Numbered from the stretch's first letter, positions 47,202 through 56,889 are shown. The stretch: 64,000 nucleotides of DNA from Calothrix sp. PCC 6303 (GCF_000317435.1 NC_019751.1:1736001-1800000); one strand, 5' to 3'. Notes: generated by a model not told the origin, from the sequence alone. A program made the numbers and translations.

Positions 47202-48074
47202 TCACAGGTTGTTACTTGAGAGAACACCATAACTGCCAAAAATCTTTAAAATTTCCGTATTGCTTGCTAATTCTGTGAAAGCGGATTCCATTGGCTCATT
47301 AATGCTTCCTGATTCGATATCAATAAAGAAGAGATATTCACCAAGCGATCGCTTAGTGGGACGAGACTCGATTCTACTAAGGTTTAGATTTAAATTAGCG
47401 AATATTTTGAGATTTTTGACCAATGCACCAGGTACATTTGCTGGGACACTAAATGCTAAGGAAGTATGAGTTGGATTGATTTTAGACGAGTCAATAATTG
47501 GTGGAGTAGCATTCTGACTCACAACCCAAAAACGCGTACAATTATCTGGATAATCATTGATTCCATCTGCCAGAATAGGCAAATTATACAGTTGTGCAGC
47601 ACGGTGTGAAGAAATCGCCGCAGCAGTTGTATCTTGTTCTAAAGTTGGCAACGCCGAAGTTGTTGAATTTGTGGCAATTAGCTGTACATTTGGTAAAAAT
47701 TTCTCCAACCAAACTTGGCATTGTGCTAAACCTTGGGGATGGGAATAAACTGTTTGGATTTGCTCTAAATTTTCAGCACAAGATATCAAAACATGAACAA
47801 TTGGCATATTTAATGCTAATTGAATTTGCAATGTGTCTAGTTGCCACATTGCGTCCATTGTCATTGTCACGCTGCCTTCAATTGAGTTTTCCGCTGGAAC
47901 AACCGCAAGTTTTGTTTTACCTTCAGCAACAGCTTTGAGGGATTGGGCAATGCTGGGATGAGGACACAAAATAGCTTTTATCCCGGTGGTTCGGGCAAGC
48001 CAATTAGCATAGTAAAGTGCAGCTTGTTCGCTATGGTTTCCAGGCGGTCCTAAATGTGCAATTGAAAGATTCAT
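47202..48074 (-). CDS. pheA: Prephenate dehydratase
   Basis: From ATG 48074 the protein is 290 residues. The dehydratase domain shows SIAHLGPPGNHSEQAALYYA, KLAVVPAENSIEGSVTMTMDA, VYSHPQGLAQCQVWL, AAISSHRAAQLYNL and NCTRFWVVS. An ACT domain follows (HTSLAFSVPANVPGALVKNL; LSRIESRPTKRSLGEYLFFID), giving Phe feedback control. It converts prephenate to phenylpyruvate. It is the monofunctional type, without a chorismate mutase domain. Confidence 0.95.
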   Translation of the reverse strand: MNLSIAHLGPPGNHSEQAALYYANWLARTTGIKAILCPHPSIAQSLKAVAEGKTKLAVVPAENSIEGSVTMTMDAMWQLDTLQIQLALNMPIVHVLISCAENLEQIQTVYSHPQGLAQCQVWLEKFLPNVQLIATNSTTSALPTLEQDTTAAAISSHRAAQLYNLPILADGINDYPDNCTRFWVVSQNATPPIIDSSKINPTHTSLAFSVPANVPGALVKNLKIFANLNLNLSRIESRPTKRSLGEYLFFIDIESGSINEPMESAFTELASNTEILKIFGSYGVLSSNNL

Positions 48075-48350
48075 CAAGTTATATCCTTAAAATCTAGTTT
48101 TTAGGTAATTAGGAGCGGAAATTTAGTAACATGCAATATTACTTCTGATCTCGGTAACTGAAATATATAACATTCTCAAGTCCAGAATCAAAAGAGAAAG
48201 TTGACTAGTAAGTATAAATTTTTATGACTAAAACTGTACGGATCTGGATGATTATATTGTTTAAAATTAAGATATCTTGTTTTTATAGGGAAAGATATTC
48301 TATTTATTAAAAGATATTAGAATTATTAACATAAACGTTTACATTAATTT

Positions 48351-48932
48351 ATGCTGACTAAGTTTACAGCTGCCCAATCCTTAGAAATAGATGTTGCTGA
48401 ACAACCAATTCCAATTCAGCATTACCTACGTCAACCTCAGCGTCTGGTCAACGCACTAGTTGATCCTAGTCGGATAGTTCAACTATCAGAAGAAATATTT
48501 CGGTTAAAGATGCGTCCCCTGTCGTTTATGTCGGTAAGTATTCAGCCAACAGTTGATATGAGGGTTTGGACGGGGGCAAATGGTATAGTTTGTCTCGAAT
48601 CGGTAGATTGTGAAATTATTGGAGTTGAGTATATTAATCAACGGTTTTCACTTCAGTTGAAAGGGTATTTATATCCAGAACAGTCAAAAGCTGGAACTCG
48701 TTTAAAAGGGCAAGCTGATTTAAAAGTACAGGTAGATTTACCACCACCATTTTCTTTTATGCCGAAAATGATTGTGGAGACGGCTGGAAACGGTTTACTT
48801 AAAAGCGTGTTAATGACAATTCAGCAAAGATTGCTACGGTACCTTTTAAAAGATTATCAACAATGGGCTATTTCCCAAACTAAAAATGTGGATGCTAGTG
48901 GGGTTAATCCTGATGGAAAGCTGCTAAATTAA
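48351..48932 (+). CDS. DUF1997 family protein
   Basis: A 193-residue protein typical of the cyanobacterial/plant DUF1997 family: PIQHYLRQPQRLVNALVDPS, FRLKMRPLSFMSVSIQPTVD and LPPPFSFMPKMIVETAGNGL. Function unknown. It is single and convergent with rnhB. Confidence 0.85.
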   Translation: MLTKFTAAQSLEIDVAEQPIPIQHYLRQPQRLVNALVDPSRIVQLSEEIFRLKMRPLSFMSVSIQPTVDMRVWTGANGIVCLESVDCEIIGVEYINQRFSLQLKGYLYPEQSKAGTRLKGQADLKVQVDLPPPFSFMPKMIVETAGNGLLKSVLMTIQQRLLRYLLKDYQQWAISQTKNVDASGVNPDGKLLN

Positions 48933-48944
48933 AGAAGAATTTCT

Positions 48945-49604
48945 TCAGCACTGTTTGTCTTGACATGGACTAAAAGATTTACGGTGCAGTATACAGGTAC
49001 CAAATTGTTGAATAGCTTCTAGATGGCGTTGGCTACCATAGCCTTTATTGCGGTGTAAATCATACATTGGATACTTAGATGCTAACCGAATTACCAAGTC
49101 ATCGCGCCAAACTTTAGCGACTATACTGGCAGACGCGATCGCTAACGACAACGAATCACCTTTAATTATAGTTTGTTGGGGAATTCCTAAATCAGGAATG
49201 TATTGATTGCCATCCACCAAGCAAAGTGTCGGTTGTACTTTCAGTTTGAGTACAGAGCGCTTCATCGCCAACAATGAAGCCTGTAAAATATTAATACTGT
49301 CAATTTCGGCAGTTGAAGCAAAACCGATTTTCCAGTCTGTAGCAAGCAGACAAATTTGCTGTGCTAATTGAGTGCGACGTAAACTTGATAACTTTTTACT
49401 GTCTTTGACTCCCATTGCAGCTAATTCGGGTAATGCAGTGGTTGGGAGAATCACCGCTGCTGCTACAACTGGACCAAATAATGCACCTCGTCCCACTTCA
49501 TCCACACCAGCTATAATTCCTTGAGTATTAGATAATGTAGATAGTTCAAGCCAATTAGATGTTTCGGGAAACAAACTTGGAATTGCTGGCTTTTTTTTTA
49601 CCAT
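48945..49604 (-). CDS. rnhB: Ribonuclease HII
   Basis: The 219-residue protein has the catalytic DEVGRG motif in GIIAGVDEVGRGALFGPVVA, DSKKLSSLRRTQL, and the C-terminal MYDLHRNKGYGSQRHLEAI. It removes RNA from RNA-DNA hybrids. It lies downstream of lysS on the same strand with a palindromic repeat between them. Confidence 0.95.
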   Translation of the reverse strand: MVKKKPAIPSLFPETSNWLELSTLSNTQGIIAGVDEVGRGALFGPVVAAAVILPTTALPELAAMGVKDSKKLSSLRRTQLAQQICLLATDWKIGFASTAEIDSINILQASLLAMKRSVLKLKVQPTLCLVDGNQYIPDLGIPQQTIIKGDSLSLAIASASIVAKVWRDDLVIRLASKYPMYDLHRNKGYGSQRHLEAIQQFGTCILHRKSFSPCQDKQC

Positions 49605-49662
49605 TTTAGTTGTTATATTTCTAAACGCGATCGCGTTGCTGTAGTCTTTCCCCTTGGAACTC

Positions 49663-49686
49663 AGAGACGCGATAGATCGCGTCTCT
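49663..49686. repeat. Palindrome AGAGACGCGAT-AG-ATCGCGTCTCT
   Basis: A perfect 11-bp-arm palindrome in the lysS-rnhB spacer. Its outer bases (AGAGACG...CGTCTCT) match the centre of the MITE copies at 8007 and 28405. A second, HIP1-containing palindrome (AACGCGA-TCGCGTT) lies at 49624-49637. Confidence 0.6.
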
Positions 49687-49697
49687 ACGGGGTGAAA

Positions 49698-51233
49698 TTA
49701 CTCTGGGGATTCAGATGAAATTTGATCAGAATCCGGTTTTTCCGGCTTTAGTAATGGGAATGCGATCGCGTCTTTAATACTGGCACAATCTGTAAGTAGC
49801 ATCACTAATCTATCGATACCGATGCCTAAACCCCCTGTAGGAGGCATTCCGTACTCCAAAGCTGTGATAAAGTCCTCATCAACTCCCTGCGCTTCTAAGT
49901 CCCCCTCAGCTTTCCTCGCAGCTTGTGCTTCTAGTCTTTGTCTCTGATCGATCGGATCTGTCAACTCAGAAAAACTATTCCCTGTTTCCCTACCCACAAT
50001 AAATAACTCAAACCTTTCCACCAAACCAGGTTTAGAACGGTGGGGTTTTGCTAAGGGTGAATTTTCGACTGGGTAATCAATCACAAATGTTGGTTGAATT
50101 AAAGTTGTTTCCACCTTCTCTTCAAAAGCCAAAACCAATAATTTACCAATTGAAGTGTGTTCATCAACATCAGGAATTCCCGCATTTTTACATGCCGTTT
50201 TTGCCTCTTCCACAGTGGAAAAAGTTGTGAAATCTAAGCCAGTGGCATCTTTTACCAAATCATGCATTGTCACCCGTCGCCAAGGTGGTGTCAAATCTAT
50301 ATCTTGTCCTTGGTAGTTAATTTTTAAAGTTCCCAAAACATCCTGGGCAACGGTGGTGATAATTCCCTCCGTGAGGTTCATCATGTCATCGTAATCGGCA
50401 TAAGCCTGATAAATCTCAATGGAAGTAAATTCAGGATTATGACGGGTAGAAATTCCCTCATTACGGAAAATTCTCCCCATCTCAAATACCTTTTCAAAAC
50501 CACCCACAATTAACCGTTTCAGGTGTAACTCCGTGGCAATCCGCAAATAAAGCTGAATATCTAGGGTATTGTGGTAAGTCACGAAGGGACGCGCATCAGC
50601 ACCACCTGCTTCTGCTTGCAATACTGGGGTTTCAATTTCTAGAAAATCACGTTCTTCCAAGTATCTGCGAATACCCGCAGTAATTTTGGCACGACGACGA
50701 AAAGTCTGTTGTACCTCAGGATTAACAATTAAATCTATGTATCTTTGACGGTAACGTTTAGCAACATCTGTTAAACCATGCCACTTATCTGGTAAAGGTA
50801 ACAACGACTTTGTTAAAATCGCAAATTCCTTCACATAGACCGATAATTCACCCTTTTGCGTTCGTTTAATGGTTCCCTTTACACCCAGGATATCGCCGAT
50901 ATCCATGAGTTTATCTAGAGATTTAAAGGCATTGGGAATTATTTCACCCATGCCATCATCAACAGCTTGCTTATCAAGATAAAGTTGGATTTTACCAGTT
51001 TCATCTTGGAGAGTGGCAAACGCCAGTTTACCCATAAACCGACGTGTCATGATGCGTCCTGCGATCGCAACATCGATATTCACCTCTTCACTACTGGGCA
51101 AATCGACAAATTGCGCTTGCAACTGTTCGGTGTGATGGGTTATTTCCCAGCGATAAGCATAAGGGTTCATCCCTAACTGCTTTAATTGTTCTGCTTTTTC
51201 TAGCCGTGTAGCACGGATATCTTCTTCCGACAT
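49698..51233 (-). CDS. lysS: Lysyl-tRNA synthetase (class II)
   Basis: From ATG 51233 the protein is 511 residues. The N-terminal anticodon-binding OB domain ([23 protein letters not shown]) is followed by class II motifs: motif 2 [21 protein letters not shown] and motif 3 [36 protein letters not shown] with [19 protein letters not shown] is typical of LysS. It charges tRNA-Lys. Confidence 0.97.
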   Translation of the reverse strand: MSEEDIRATRLEKAEQLKQLGMNPYAYRWEITHHTEQLQAQFVDLPSSEEVNIDVAIAGRIMTRRFMGKLAFATLQDETGKIQLYLDKQAVDDGMGEIIPNAFKSLDKLMDIGDILGVKGTIKRTQKGELSVYVKEFAILTKSLLPLPDKWHGLTDVAKRYRQRYIDLIVNPEVQQTFRRRAKITAGIRRYLEERDFLEIETPVLQAEAGGADARPFVTYHNTLDIQLYLRIATELHLKRLIVGGFEKVFEMGRIFRNEGISTRHNPEFTSIEIYQAYADYDDMMNLTEGIITTVAQDVLGTLKINYQGQDIDLTPPWRRVTMHDLVKDATGLDFTTFSTVEEAKTACKNAGIPDVDEHTSIGKLLVLAFEEKVETTLIQPTFVIDYPVENSPLAKPHRSKPGLVERFELFIVGRETGNSFSELTDPIDQRQRLEAQAARKAEGDLEAQGVDEDFITALEYGMPPTGGLGIGIDRLVMLLTDCASIKDAIAFPLLKPEKPDSDQISSESPE

Positions 51234-52210
51234 GGTTAACAAACTTGTTCAGGACAAATTTAACGGTGAATAATGAATAGTCAACAGTTATCAGATCATA
51301 GGATCAAAGTTCCCCAGTTCTTACCACCACATGAATGCAGTTTGCGTTGCCCGCAGTGGTTTAGAAGTGTCACTGAGCTTCGTCCTCAAGGCTCCCTCTG
51401 ATAACTGTTCACTGATAACTGATAACTTTTTTAATGGATCAGACCAGCCAAATTGTACATTCATAATTGCCAGACTAGCGTCCGTATCCCAGGGAAATAC
51501 ACTGATAGAATAAAGAAGCAGCAGTTATTAAATCCAAATTTTCTCCTGTAATCCATTAGTTAAGGGTGAATACACGTAAATCAAGTAGTTAGTATTTTCA
51601 CATAATTAGGGTATGAGTAATTTTACTACTCAGCCTTACCGCACAATCAATCGAAGAATACCAAGAATAAATAACACCTAATTTTTGTAAGCGATGTAAC
51701 CTTCTTAATGCAATCAAAACGTTATCATTGAGTAAAGTTATTCGTTACAACTTCCTAAGGATTGTAAACATTTAAAATAATAAGTTGAGGTAGAGCAATA
51801 ATATACTGACAGCAGATTCACAAAAGTTTATTAAATTACACGTATTCTGCTTCCTAACTGGTGCTGTTTGAATCCATAACACACAAGCACTTGAGAGCAT
51901 TTTAAGATCAGAGATTTTGATTTAAATTTTGTTCAGTAAAAGTACCAGTGACGCTAGTGCTGTCATCAGGCTACAACCAAAGAGAAATTACAGAGATACG
52001 TACTCACATCAAAGTTAGTTATACCCAATTATTATCTAGATGGGTTCTAACAATCTTAATCAAAATTTAACAATTATTCAGTCATGGGTTAAAACAAATA
52101 TCCCTAGGTAAGTAGCTTTTTATTCCTCTACTTACCCCGGATGTTGTTGGAATTTTGAGTCAAAAAATACATCAAAAAACATCATTAATATAGTATTCAG
52201 GAAGCAACCT
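51234..52210. other. Long intergenic region upstream of WD40 gene
   Basis: Nearly 1 kb with no credible gene. Near 51400 there are imperfect repeats of TGATAACTG (TGATAACTGTTCACTGATAA). A short dispersed-repeat-like stretch containing GCGTTGCCCGCAG lies around 51340. The rest is AT-rich. The frame at 51331-51513 is a repeat shadow. Confidence 0.4.
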
Positions 52211-53284
52211 ATGTATACACCATCCCGCCAATCCGACAACAGTTCTCGCGCTTTATCTACAAACAATATTGCCAATAGCCTTGGATACCAGTCTCAAGAG
52301 AAAATTCAAGAAAACTTATTTTCCGCAGTCGTTGGTTCTGGTGTTACCAACTTATTTCCCCGTTACATTGACAAATTAGAATTAAACAATACCAATACCT
52401 CCGCGAATTTATCAGAATGGCGATGTGTACGCACATTAACATGTGATTCCTATGCTGTTGCATTTAGTCCAGATGGGAAAAAACTAGCAAGCGGCAGCAC
52501 TCATATTAAACTTTGGGATTTAGAAACTAAAGAACTAATTTGTACTTTCAAACGATATTCCGGGATTCTCAAAACATTGGCATTTAGTCCCGATGGTAAA
52601 ACCCTAATTAGCGCTGGTTTAAGCCAAAGTATTGAATTATGGGATGTGGAAACTCAAGAAGAAATCCGCAAATTTGCCCCCTACGCATACGCAGTAAATT
52701 CCATCGCCTTTAGCCCCAATGGTAAATTATTTGTCAGTTGCGATCGCGGAAAAACAATTCAAATTTGGAATCCCAATTCACAGCAACCAACAACTACATT
52801 TCTGCAACACCAAGATTGGGTGAATTCTGTTAGTATTAGCCCTGATAGTCATGTTCTTGCCAGTGCCAGCCATGATAGAACCATTAAATTGTGGGATTTG
52901 TCAACCAGAACCGAGATAGTCACCTTAATTGGGCATTCCTCACCTGTATACTCCTTAGCTTTTAGCCCAGATGGACAAATTCTTGCTAGTGGTAGTGGTG
53001 ATGGAACCATAAAACTGTGGCACCTAGAAACAGGAAAGCTTCTGAGAACCCTCACAGGACATGCAGATGAAGTCTACTCCGTGGCTTTTAGTGCTGATGG
53101 ACAAACCCTCGCTAGCGGCAGTGGTGATGCCACAATTAAACTGTGGCACCTAGAAACAGGAGAGGAAATAGAAACATTAGTAGGTCATAAATACGCTGTT
53201 AGGTATGTAACTTTCAACCCCAATCAGCAAATTTTGACAAGTACCAGTGCTGATGGTGTCACCAGGATTTGGCAACACAGCTAG
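52211..53284 (+). CDS. WD40 repeat protein, seven-bladed
   Basis: After about 75 low-complexity N-terminal residues the protein has seven WD40 repeats: VRTLTCDSYAVAFSPDGKKL, then LKTLAFSPDGKTL, VNSIAFSPNGKLF, VNSVSISPDSHVL, VYSLAFSPDGQIL, VYSVAFSADGQTL and VRYVTFNPNQQIL, each ending IKLWDL or a variant. Seven blades make a complete propeller. It has no catalytic domain or membrane segment and probably acts as an interaction scaffold. A terminator follows. Confidence 0.9.
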   Translation: MYTPSRQSDNSSRALSTNNIANSLGYQSQEKIQENLFSAVVGSGVTNLFPRYIDKLELNNTNTSANLSEWRCVRTLTCDSYAVAFSPDGKKLASGSTHIKLWDLETKELICTFKRYSGILKTLAFSPDGKTLISAGLSQSIELWDVETQEEIRKFAPYAYAVNSIAFSPNGKLFVSCDRGKTIQIWNPNSQQPTTTFLQHQDWVNSVSISPDSHVLASASHDRTIKLWDLSTRTEIVTLIGHSSPVYSLAFSPDGQILASGSGDGTIKLWHLETGKLLRTLTGHADEVYSVAFSADGQTLASGSGDATIKLWHLETGEEIETLVGHKYAVRYVTFNPNQQILTSTSADGVTRIWQHS

Positions 53285-53373
53285 AAGAAATATAAGCACA
53301 AAACCAGTTTTGGCTTATCAATGCTTCTCAAAACTGTCGAGTTTGTCATAATTTATGCACACAACCAAGATAT

Positions 53374-53415
53374 ACCCGGTTTCTAGATTGAGAAACCGGG
53401 TTTGTTTTTGCTTTT
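53374..53415 (+). terminator. Terminator after WD40 gene (AAACCCGGTTT family)
   Basis: ACCCGGTTTCT pairs perfectly with AGAAACCGGGT (11 bp, 6-base loop), followed by TTGTTTTTGC. It ends the WD40 gene and lies near the end of the convergent gene at 53423. Confidence 0.78.
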
Positions 53416-53422
53416 TTCTTTT

Positions 53423-53860
53423 CTATTTTTTCAACGCTTCCAACTTGAGAGTATACAGTTGTTGAATTGTTTGTAGGATTTCACGCTGTTTAGATGATAT
53501 TTCCAATTTAGCGATCGCTTGATCAAAACTATTCCCACCGTGAACGAGTTTCCTCAAATCTCCTTGTTGATCAGAATTCAAAACTTTATGAATCTCTAAA
53601 TTACGACGTTGCCGTACAGCTTGTTGGCGCTGAAGTTGTTGAGGAGTTATATACTGTTGTCTAAGATTATTAGCTTGCAGCACATTCGCCAAGCTAGAGG
53701 AAGCTTCACCGTGCAACGGCGAAATCTCTCTAACAGCAAAAGCAGCCTGAGTGCTAACTTGCGCGATCAGCTTAACCTCAGGAAGCAAAAACGCCAATCC
53801 AACACAAATAACTAAAAGTAGCAGTCGCTTGGGAAAAATAATGGACATATACCGATACAT
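53423..53860 (-). CDS. Secreted helical protein with embedded palindromic repeat
   Basis: From ATG 53860 (or 53848) the product is about 145 residues. A signal peptide (RLLLLVICVGLAFLLPEVKLIA) precedes a mature helical part rich in Gln, Arg and Leu (ITPQQLQRQQAVRQRRNLEIHKVLN, then DLRKLVHGGNSFDQAIAKL). Residues REISPLHGEASSSL are encoded by a 42-nt palindromic repeat (53693-53734). The overall pattern recalls small periplasmic Spy/CpxP-like helical proteins, but I do not claim membership. Function unknown. Confidence 0.65.
   Translation of the reverse strand: MYRYMSIIFPKRLLLLVICVGLAFLLPEVKLIAQVSTQAAFAVREISPLHGEASSSLANVLQANNLRQQYITPQQLQRQQAVRQRRNLEIHKVLNSDQQGDLRKLVHGGNSFDQAIAKLEISSKQREILQTIQQLYTLKLEALKK
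53693..53734. repeat. Palindromic repeat inside a coding sequence
   Basis: On the minus strand the sequence has outer arms GTTAGAG and CTCTAGC (one G-T) and an inner hairpin TTCGCCGT-TGC-ACGGTGAA. It resembles the intergenic element at 41670-41711, and the frame runs straight through it. Confidence 0.7.
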
Positions 53861-54205
53861 TTGAACAGAAAACGCCCCATAAAAACAAAGAACAGGACAC
53901 AACCATAATTCTCAGTAGTAGTAGATATAACATAAAGGTGTCTTTCTGATTCCCCCACTTCTACTAAGTGGTTCTCATAACCCCTGCGGGATACAAACTA
54001 CAGTGGGAACGGCACTTTTCGAGAGTCGGATGACCCCCAAAAGCCACCTTGTCGAATCGACATCTGCCGCATTCTGATTTTTCTTTTTTAGTATGAAACC
54101 ACCCTGCTAAGTAAGTAGAGAGTAGTGAGTAGGCAGCAGTTGAAAAATCCCTTACATCCTTGACAGTGAAAAAATTTTTTTCATCGTGACAGCCTCTTCT
54201 TAAAG
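53861..54205. other. Intergenic region with conserved stem-loop repeat
   Basis: Apart from the stem-loop at 54011-54053, the region shows an imperfect inverted repeat (CCACTTCTACTAAGTGG at 53957-53973) and a T-rich tract after 54079. No gene; the minus-strand frame at 53964-54233 only translates these repeats. Confidence 0.4.
54011..54053 (-). repeat. Conserved stem-loop repeat, copy 2 (loop GAGTCGGATGA)
   Basis: GGCACTTTTCGAGAGTCGG continues TGACCCCCAAAAGCCACC and then TTGTC. It shares GAGTCGGATGA, the CCAAAA stem strand and the TTGTC flank with the element at 6016-6058, while the stem bases vary. It lies about 150 nt upstream of the reverse-strand gene at 53423-53860. Confidence 0.6.
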
Positions 54206-54466
54206 TCATTTTTCGAGACGCACCGCATACCACTGTAAGTATTTTCCCCGACCCACATCCAACTCACAACTTGTATCCAGTAAATGTTTAGCCTGTAACT
54301 CCACTGAATTGAACCTTTGTAAATCTTCCGGCAGGTCTTCACTCTGAAATAGTTGCAAAACTGATTGTAACTTTTCTAGCAATTCTGGTTCCGTTAAAAA
54401 CTGTTCGGGTTGGTCTGTTTCCAAGACGACATAATTGTCCTCTTGATACATTAACGAATTTGCCAC
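54206..54466 (-). CDS. Chlororespiratory reduction 7 (CRR7) family protein
   Basis: The 86-residue protein has DNYVVLETDQPEQFLTEPEL, LPEDLQRFNSVELQAKHLLD and CELDVGRGKYLQWYAVRLEK. The ending CEL-x(4-6)-LQWYxVRLE and the LPxDLxxF motif match the CRR7/DUF3571 family. Plant CRR7 is needed for assembly of the chloroplast NDH-1 complex; a similar role in cyanobacterial NDH-1 is inference. GTG start. Confidence 0.78.
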   Translation of the reverse strand: MANSLMYQEDNYVVLETDQPEQFLTEPELLEKLQSVLQLFQSEDLPEDLQRFNSVELQAKHLLDTSCELDVGRGKYLQWYAVRLEK

Positions 54467-54936
54467 AATAAATTACTACCTCTATAAACAACTAATTTAG
54501 GTGATTCCCAGCGTAACGAAGCACAAGCTTCACGTTTCTGGAATGCCATGACTATACGCAAGACTATAAAACGCCTTAATTATACCGACTCTCTACTAGT
54601 GCTAGGCTAGTCTATAAAAATACAGCCCATACAAGTTAGTATTATGCTCAGATCACTGAATAAATATTTTCAGCCTTTAAATACCAGCAATTAAGACAAT
54701 GATGGGAATCTTAGAAGATATTCCCATAGTTTTCCAGATTATGAAAATTGTGGTTTATTTATTGGGAACTATAAATAATAATATTCCTTAAACCATAACA
54801 CTGGCATTCACAAACCATTTAATTATGCAAATAATTTTCCCCGCAGATTAATTTAATTTTTACCTAGTAGTACTTATGTATCTACCAAACCAACAATTTT
54901 TTATTCCAGAATTTAATTTTCATTAGAACGCAACCC
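54467..54936. other. Intergenic region between crr7 and the REC-GGDEF gene
   Basis: A short dispersed repeat (GCGTAACGAAGCACAAGC, TTCACGTTTCTGGAATGCC) lies at about 54510-54550. It resembles the one near 27120. The rest is AT-rich and should hold the promoters of both divergent genes. No gene is seen. Confidence 0.4.
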
Positions 54937-55986
54937 ATGTCAGGCATAAGTCCTACCAATATCTCGAATCAACCCCCTCTCATTCTCGTGGCTGATGACG
55001 ATAAGACCATACGACTATTGTTGCGGGAATTTATGGAGAAAGAAGGCTACCGAGTAGTCGAAGTCGGCAACGGCAAACAGTGTTTACAGGCTTTTCAAGA
55101 AATGAAACCCGATCTGATTCTCATGGATGCCATTATGCCGGAGATGGATGGTTTCACATGTTGTAAACATCTTATTCAAATTGCCAGAAATAATTTAGTA
55201 CTTGCATTGGCAAATTTTGAGAATGGCGATTCATTTGGCAGTAACATTATTTCCAGCTTGTGGGAAAAAACTCCAATTTTGATGATCACAGGTTTAAATG
55301 ACCCAGAATCAGTTGATCGTGCTTTTGAATCGGGAGCCAGTGATTTTGTCACCAAACCAATTCATTGGGCAGTATTACGTCAACGTGTACGTAGATTGTT
55401 ACAACAAGCACAACTTTACAAACAACTGGAAGCTGCCAACCAAGCATTACAACACTTGGCTAATATGGACGGGTTAACAGGAGTAGCCAATCGCCGTCAT
55501 TTTGATCAACATTTGAACTCACAGTGGTTGACTTTGGCTCAGGATAAAGCTCCTTTGTCATTGATTTTGTGTGATATTGATTTTTTCAAACGTTACAATG
55601 ACAAATATGGTCATCCAGCTGGTGATTCTTGCTTGCAGAAAGTGTCAGATGTTCTGGGTGGTGCTGCTCAAAAACATCAAGATTTAGTTGCCCGTTACGG
55701 TGGTGAAGAATTTGCTGTAATTATGCCTCGTACCCCAGCTACTGGTGCTGTTCATATTGCGGCAACTATTCAGGCTGGCATCAGAGAATTGCAAATTACC
55801 CATATGGAGTCGGCAGTGAGTCAGTATGTAACATTGAGTTTAGGAGTCGCCACAATTATTCCTAACTTTGATCTATCACCACAGGATTTGGTGATTATTG
55901 CCGATAAGGCACTATATGAAGCCAAAGAACATGGACGTAATCGGATTATTCTCAAGCAAATGGAATATCCATCACAGTTAGTCTAG
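54937..55986 (+). CDS. Response regulator with GGDEF domain (PleD-like)
   Basis: A 349-residue protein. The REC domain has ILVADDDKTIRLLLREF (acidic pocket), phosphoacceptor Asp in LILMDAIMPEMDG, the Thr in ILMITGLND and Lys in DFVTKPIHW. A coiled linker (YKQLEAANQALQHLANMDGLTG) joins a diguanylate cyclase domain with the active GGEEF motif (VARYGGEEFAVIMPRT). The usual RxxD inhibitory site reads KHQD, so product inhibition may be weak. The REC domain has about 20 extra residues (ARNNLVLALANFENGDSFGS) between the helix after the phosphoacceptor and ILMITG. Confidence 0.92.
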   Translation: MSGISPTNISNQPPLILVADDDKTIRLLLREFMEKEGYRVVEVGNGKQCLQAFQEMKPDLILMDAIMPEMDGFTCCKHLIQIARNNLVLALANFENGDSFGSNIISSLWEKTPILMITGLNDPESVDRAFESGASDFVTKPIHWAVLRQRVRRLLQQAQLYKQLEAANQALQHLANMDGLTGVANRRHFDQHLNSQWLTLAQDKAPLSLILCDIDFFKRYNDKYGHPAGDSCLQKVSDVLGGAAQKHQDLVARYGGEEFAVIMPRTPATGAVHIAATIQAGIRELQITHMESAVSQYVTLSLGVATIIPNFDLSPQDLVIIADKALYEAKEHGRNRIILKQMEYPSQLV

Positions 55987-56051
55987 TACATGAAGGCAAA
56001 GGTGAGTAGGCAGAAAGCGCAAAAGTGGTTTATAAGAACCCATTACAGATA

Positions 56052-56090
56052 GAAACGCCGAGGTAAACAGTGTTTATCTCGGCGTTTCCA
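56052..56090 (+). terminator. Terminator-like hairpin after REC-GGDEF gene
   Basis: GAAACGCCGAGGTAAAC pairs with GTTTATCTCGGCGTTTC (17 bp, one G-T) around a 3-base loop AGT. The T tail is weak, and it sits 65 nt after the stop. Confidence 0.6.
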
Positions 56091-56331
56091 GATAAATAGG
56101 TTTTAAAAAACTGGGTTTTAATCTAAAATTGACCCATTTAAGTAAACTATGGTGTTTTTTTATTTTCAGGGTCTTTAAATTAGCTGACCCCGTTTGATCA
56201 CAATAACAGCATCTCAGAAATTTTCAAAATCTCAAGTTTTATAAGATTTTCTTAATTTTTTGCCAGAAATAGCTCAAAAATATTAATTTATATAAAGAAA
56301 TATAAGGCAAGCATGAAAAATCTAAGATTTT
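56091..56331. other. AT-rich spacer between convergent genes
   Basis: About 240 nt, AT-rich, without a recognised gene or a strong structure other than the hairpin before it. Confidence 0.35.
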
Positions 56332-56625
56332 TCACTTTTTGTCTTCGCCTTGACTCCCGTTTCGTGAGTCTAACCGCCACAAAAAACCCATTAAGAAAAC
56401 CACACCTATTTGTAGCGCTAAGTTTTGTAACGTATCTTCAGTATTTCGTCCAGCCAGAAATTGCATCAAGAAGATAAAAGCCCCAATCATTCCTGAAGCC
56501 CCAAAGCTAAAGTAAAAAAACTTTCGCAGGCTGCGAAACGGGGCAGTTGCTTCAGCTTTCAGACGAGCATATTTTTCCGGGTCAAGTTTCTTGGGATTGC
56601 GATTTTGAGAATTTGATTTCACCAT
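56332..56625 (-). CDS. DUF3493 / LPA3-like membrane protein
   Basis: A 97-residue protein with a basic, helical N-terminus (LDPEKYARLKAEATAPFRSLRKFFY) and two membrane helices (FSFGASGMIGAFIFLMQFLAG and LALQIGVVFLMGFLWRLD). APFRxLRxFFYxAFxASGxIG is the signature of the DUF3493 family, which includes plant Low PSII Accumulation 3. A role in photosystem assembly is inferred from the plant member only. It is divergent from the tRNA gene. Confidence 0.83.
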   Translation of the reverse strand: MVKSNSQNRNPKKLDPEKYARLKAEATAPFRSLRKFFYFSFGASGMIGAFIFLMQFLAGRNTEDTLQNLALQIGVVFLMGFLWRLDSRNGSQGEDKK

Positions 56626-56661
56626 TGGCTGCTGATTGTGTTATGATTCATTACTGTTTGT

Positions 56662-56733
56662 GCCGATGTGGCTCAGTGGTAGAGCACTCGATTCGTAATC
56701 GAGCGGTCGCGGGTTCAAATCCCGCCATCGGCT
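56662..56733 (+). tRNA. tRNA-Thr (anticodon CGU)
   Basis: Acceptor GCCGATG pairs with CATCGGC. The D-arm is GCTCAGTGGTAGAGC. The anticodon stem CTCGA/TCGAG holds the loop TTCGTAA, so the anticodon is CGT (codon ACG). The T-arm is GCGGGTTCAAATCCCGC and the discriminator base is T. The 72-nt cloverleaf is complete; CCA is not encoded. Confidence 0.96.
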
Positions 56734-56889
56734 TTAATTGGGGCGTGGCAACGATAAAAAAAAGAGTCGAACTCTAGTCGCCTCATTTTTATGTTTGTCC
56801 TCTTCAGTCAGGATAATTGTGACTATCTGGATTTTCGGCTGTGTCCAAAATTTTCCAATACCGTCACCCAGATTTAAAAATATTCACAA

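Noticed and set aside
53964-54233. An 89-codon reverse-strand frame between crr7 and the secreted protein
   Set aside because: It only translates the stem-loop repeat and other intergenic repeats and overlaps the end of crr7.
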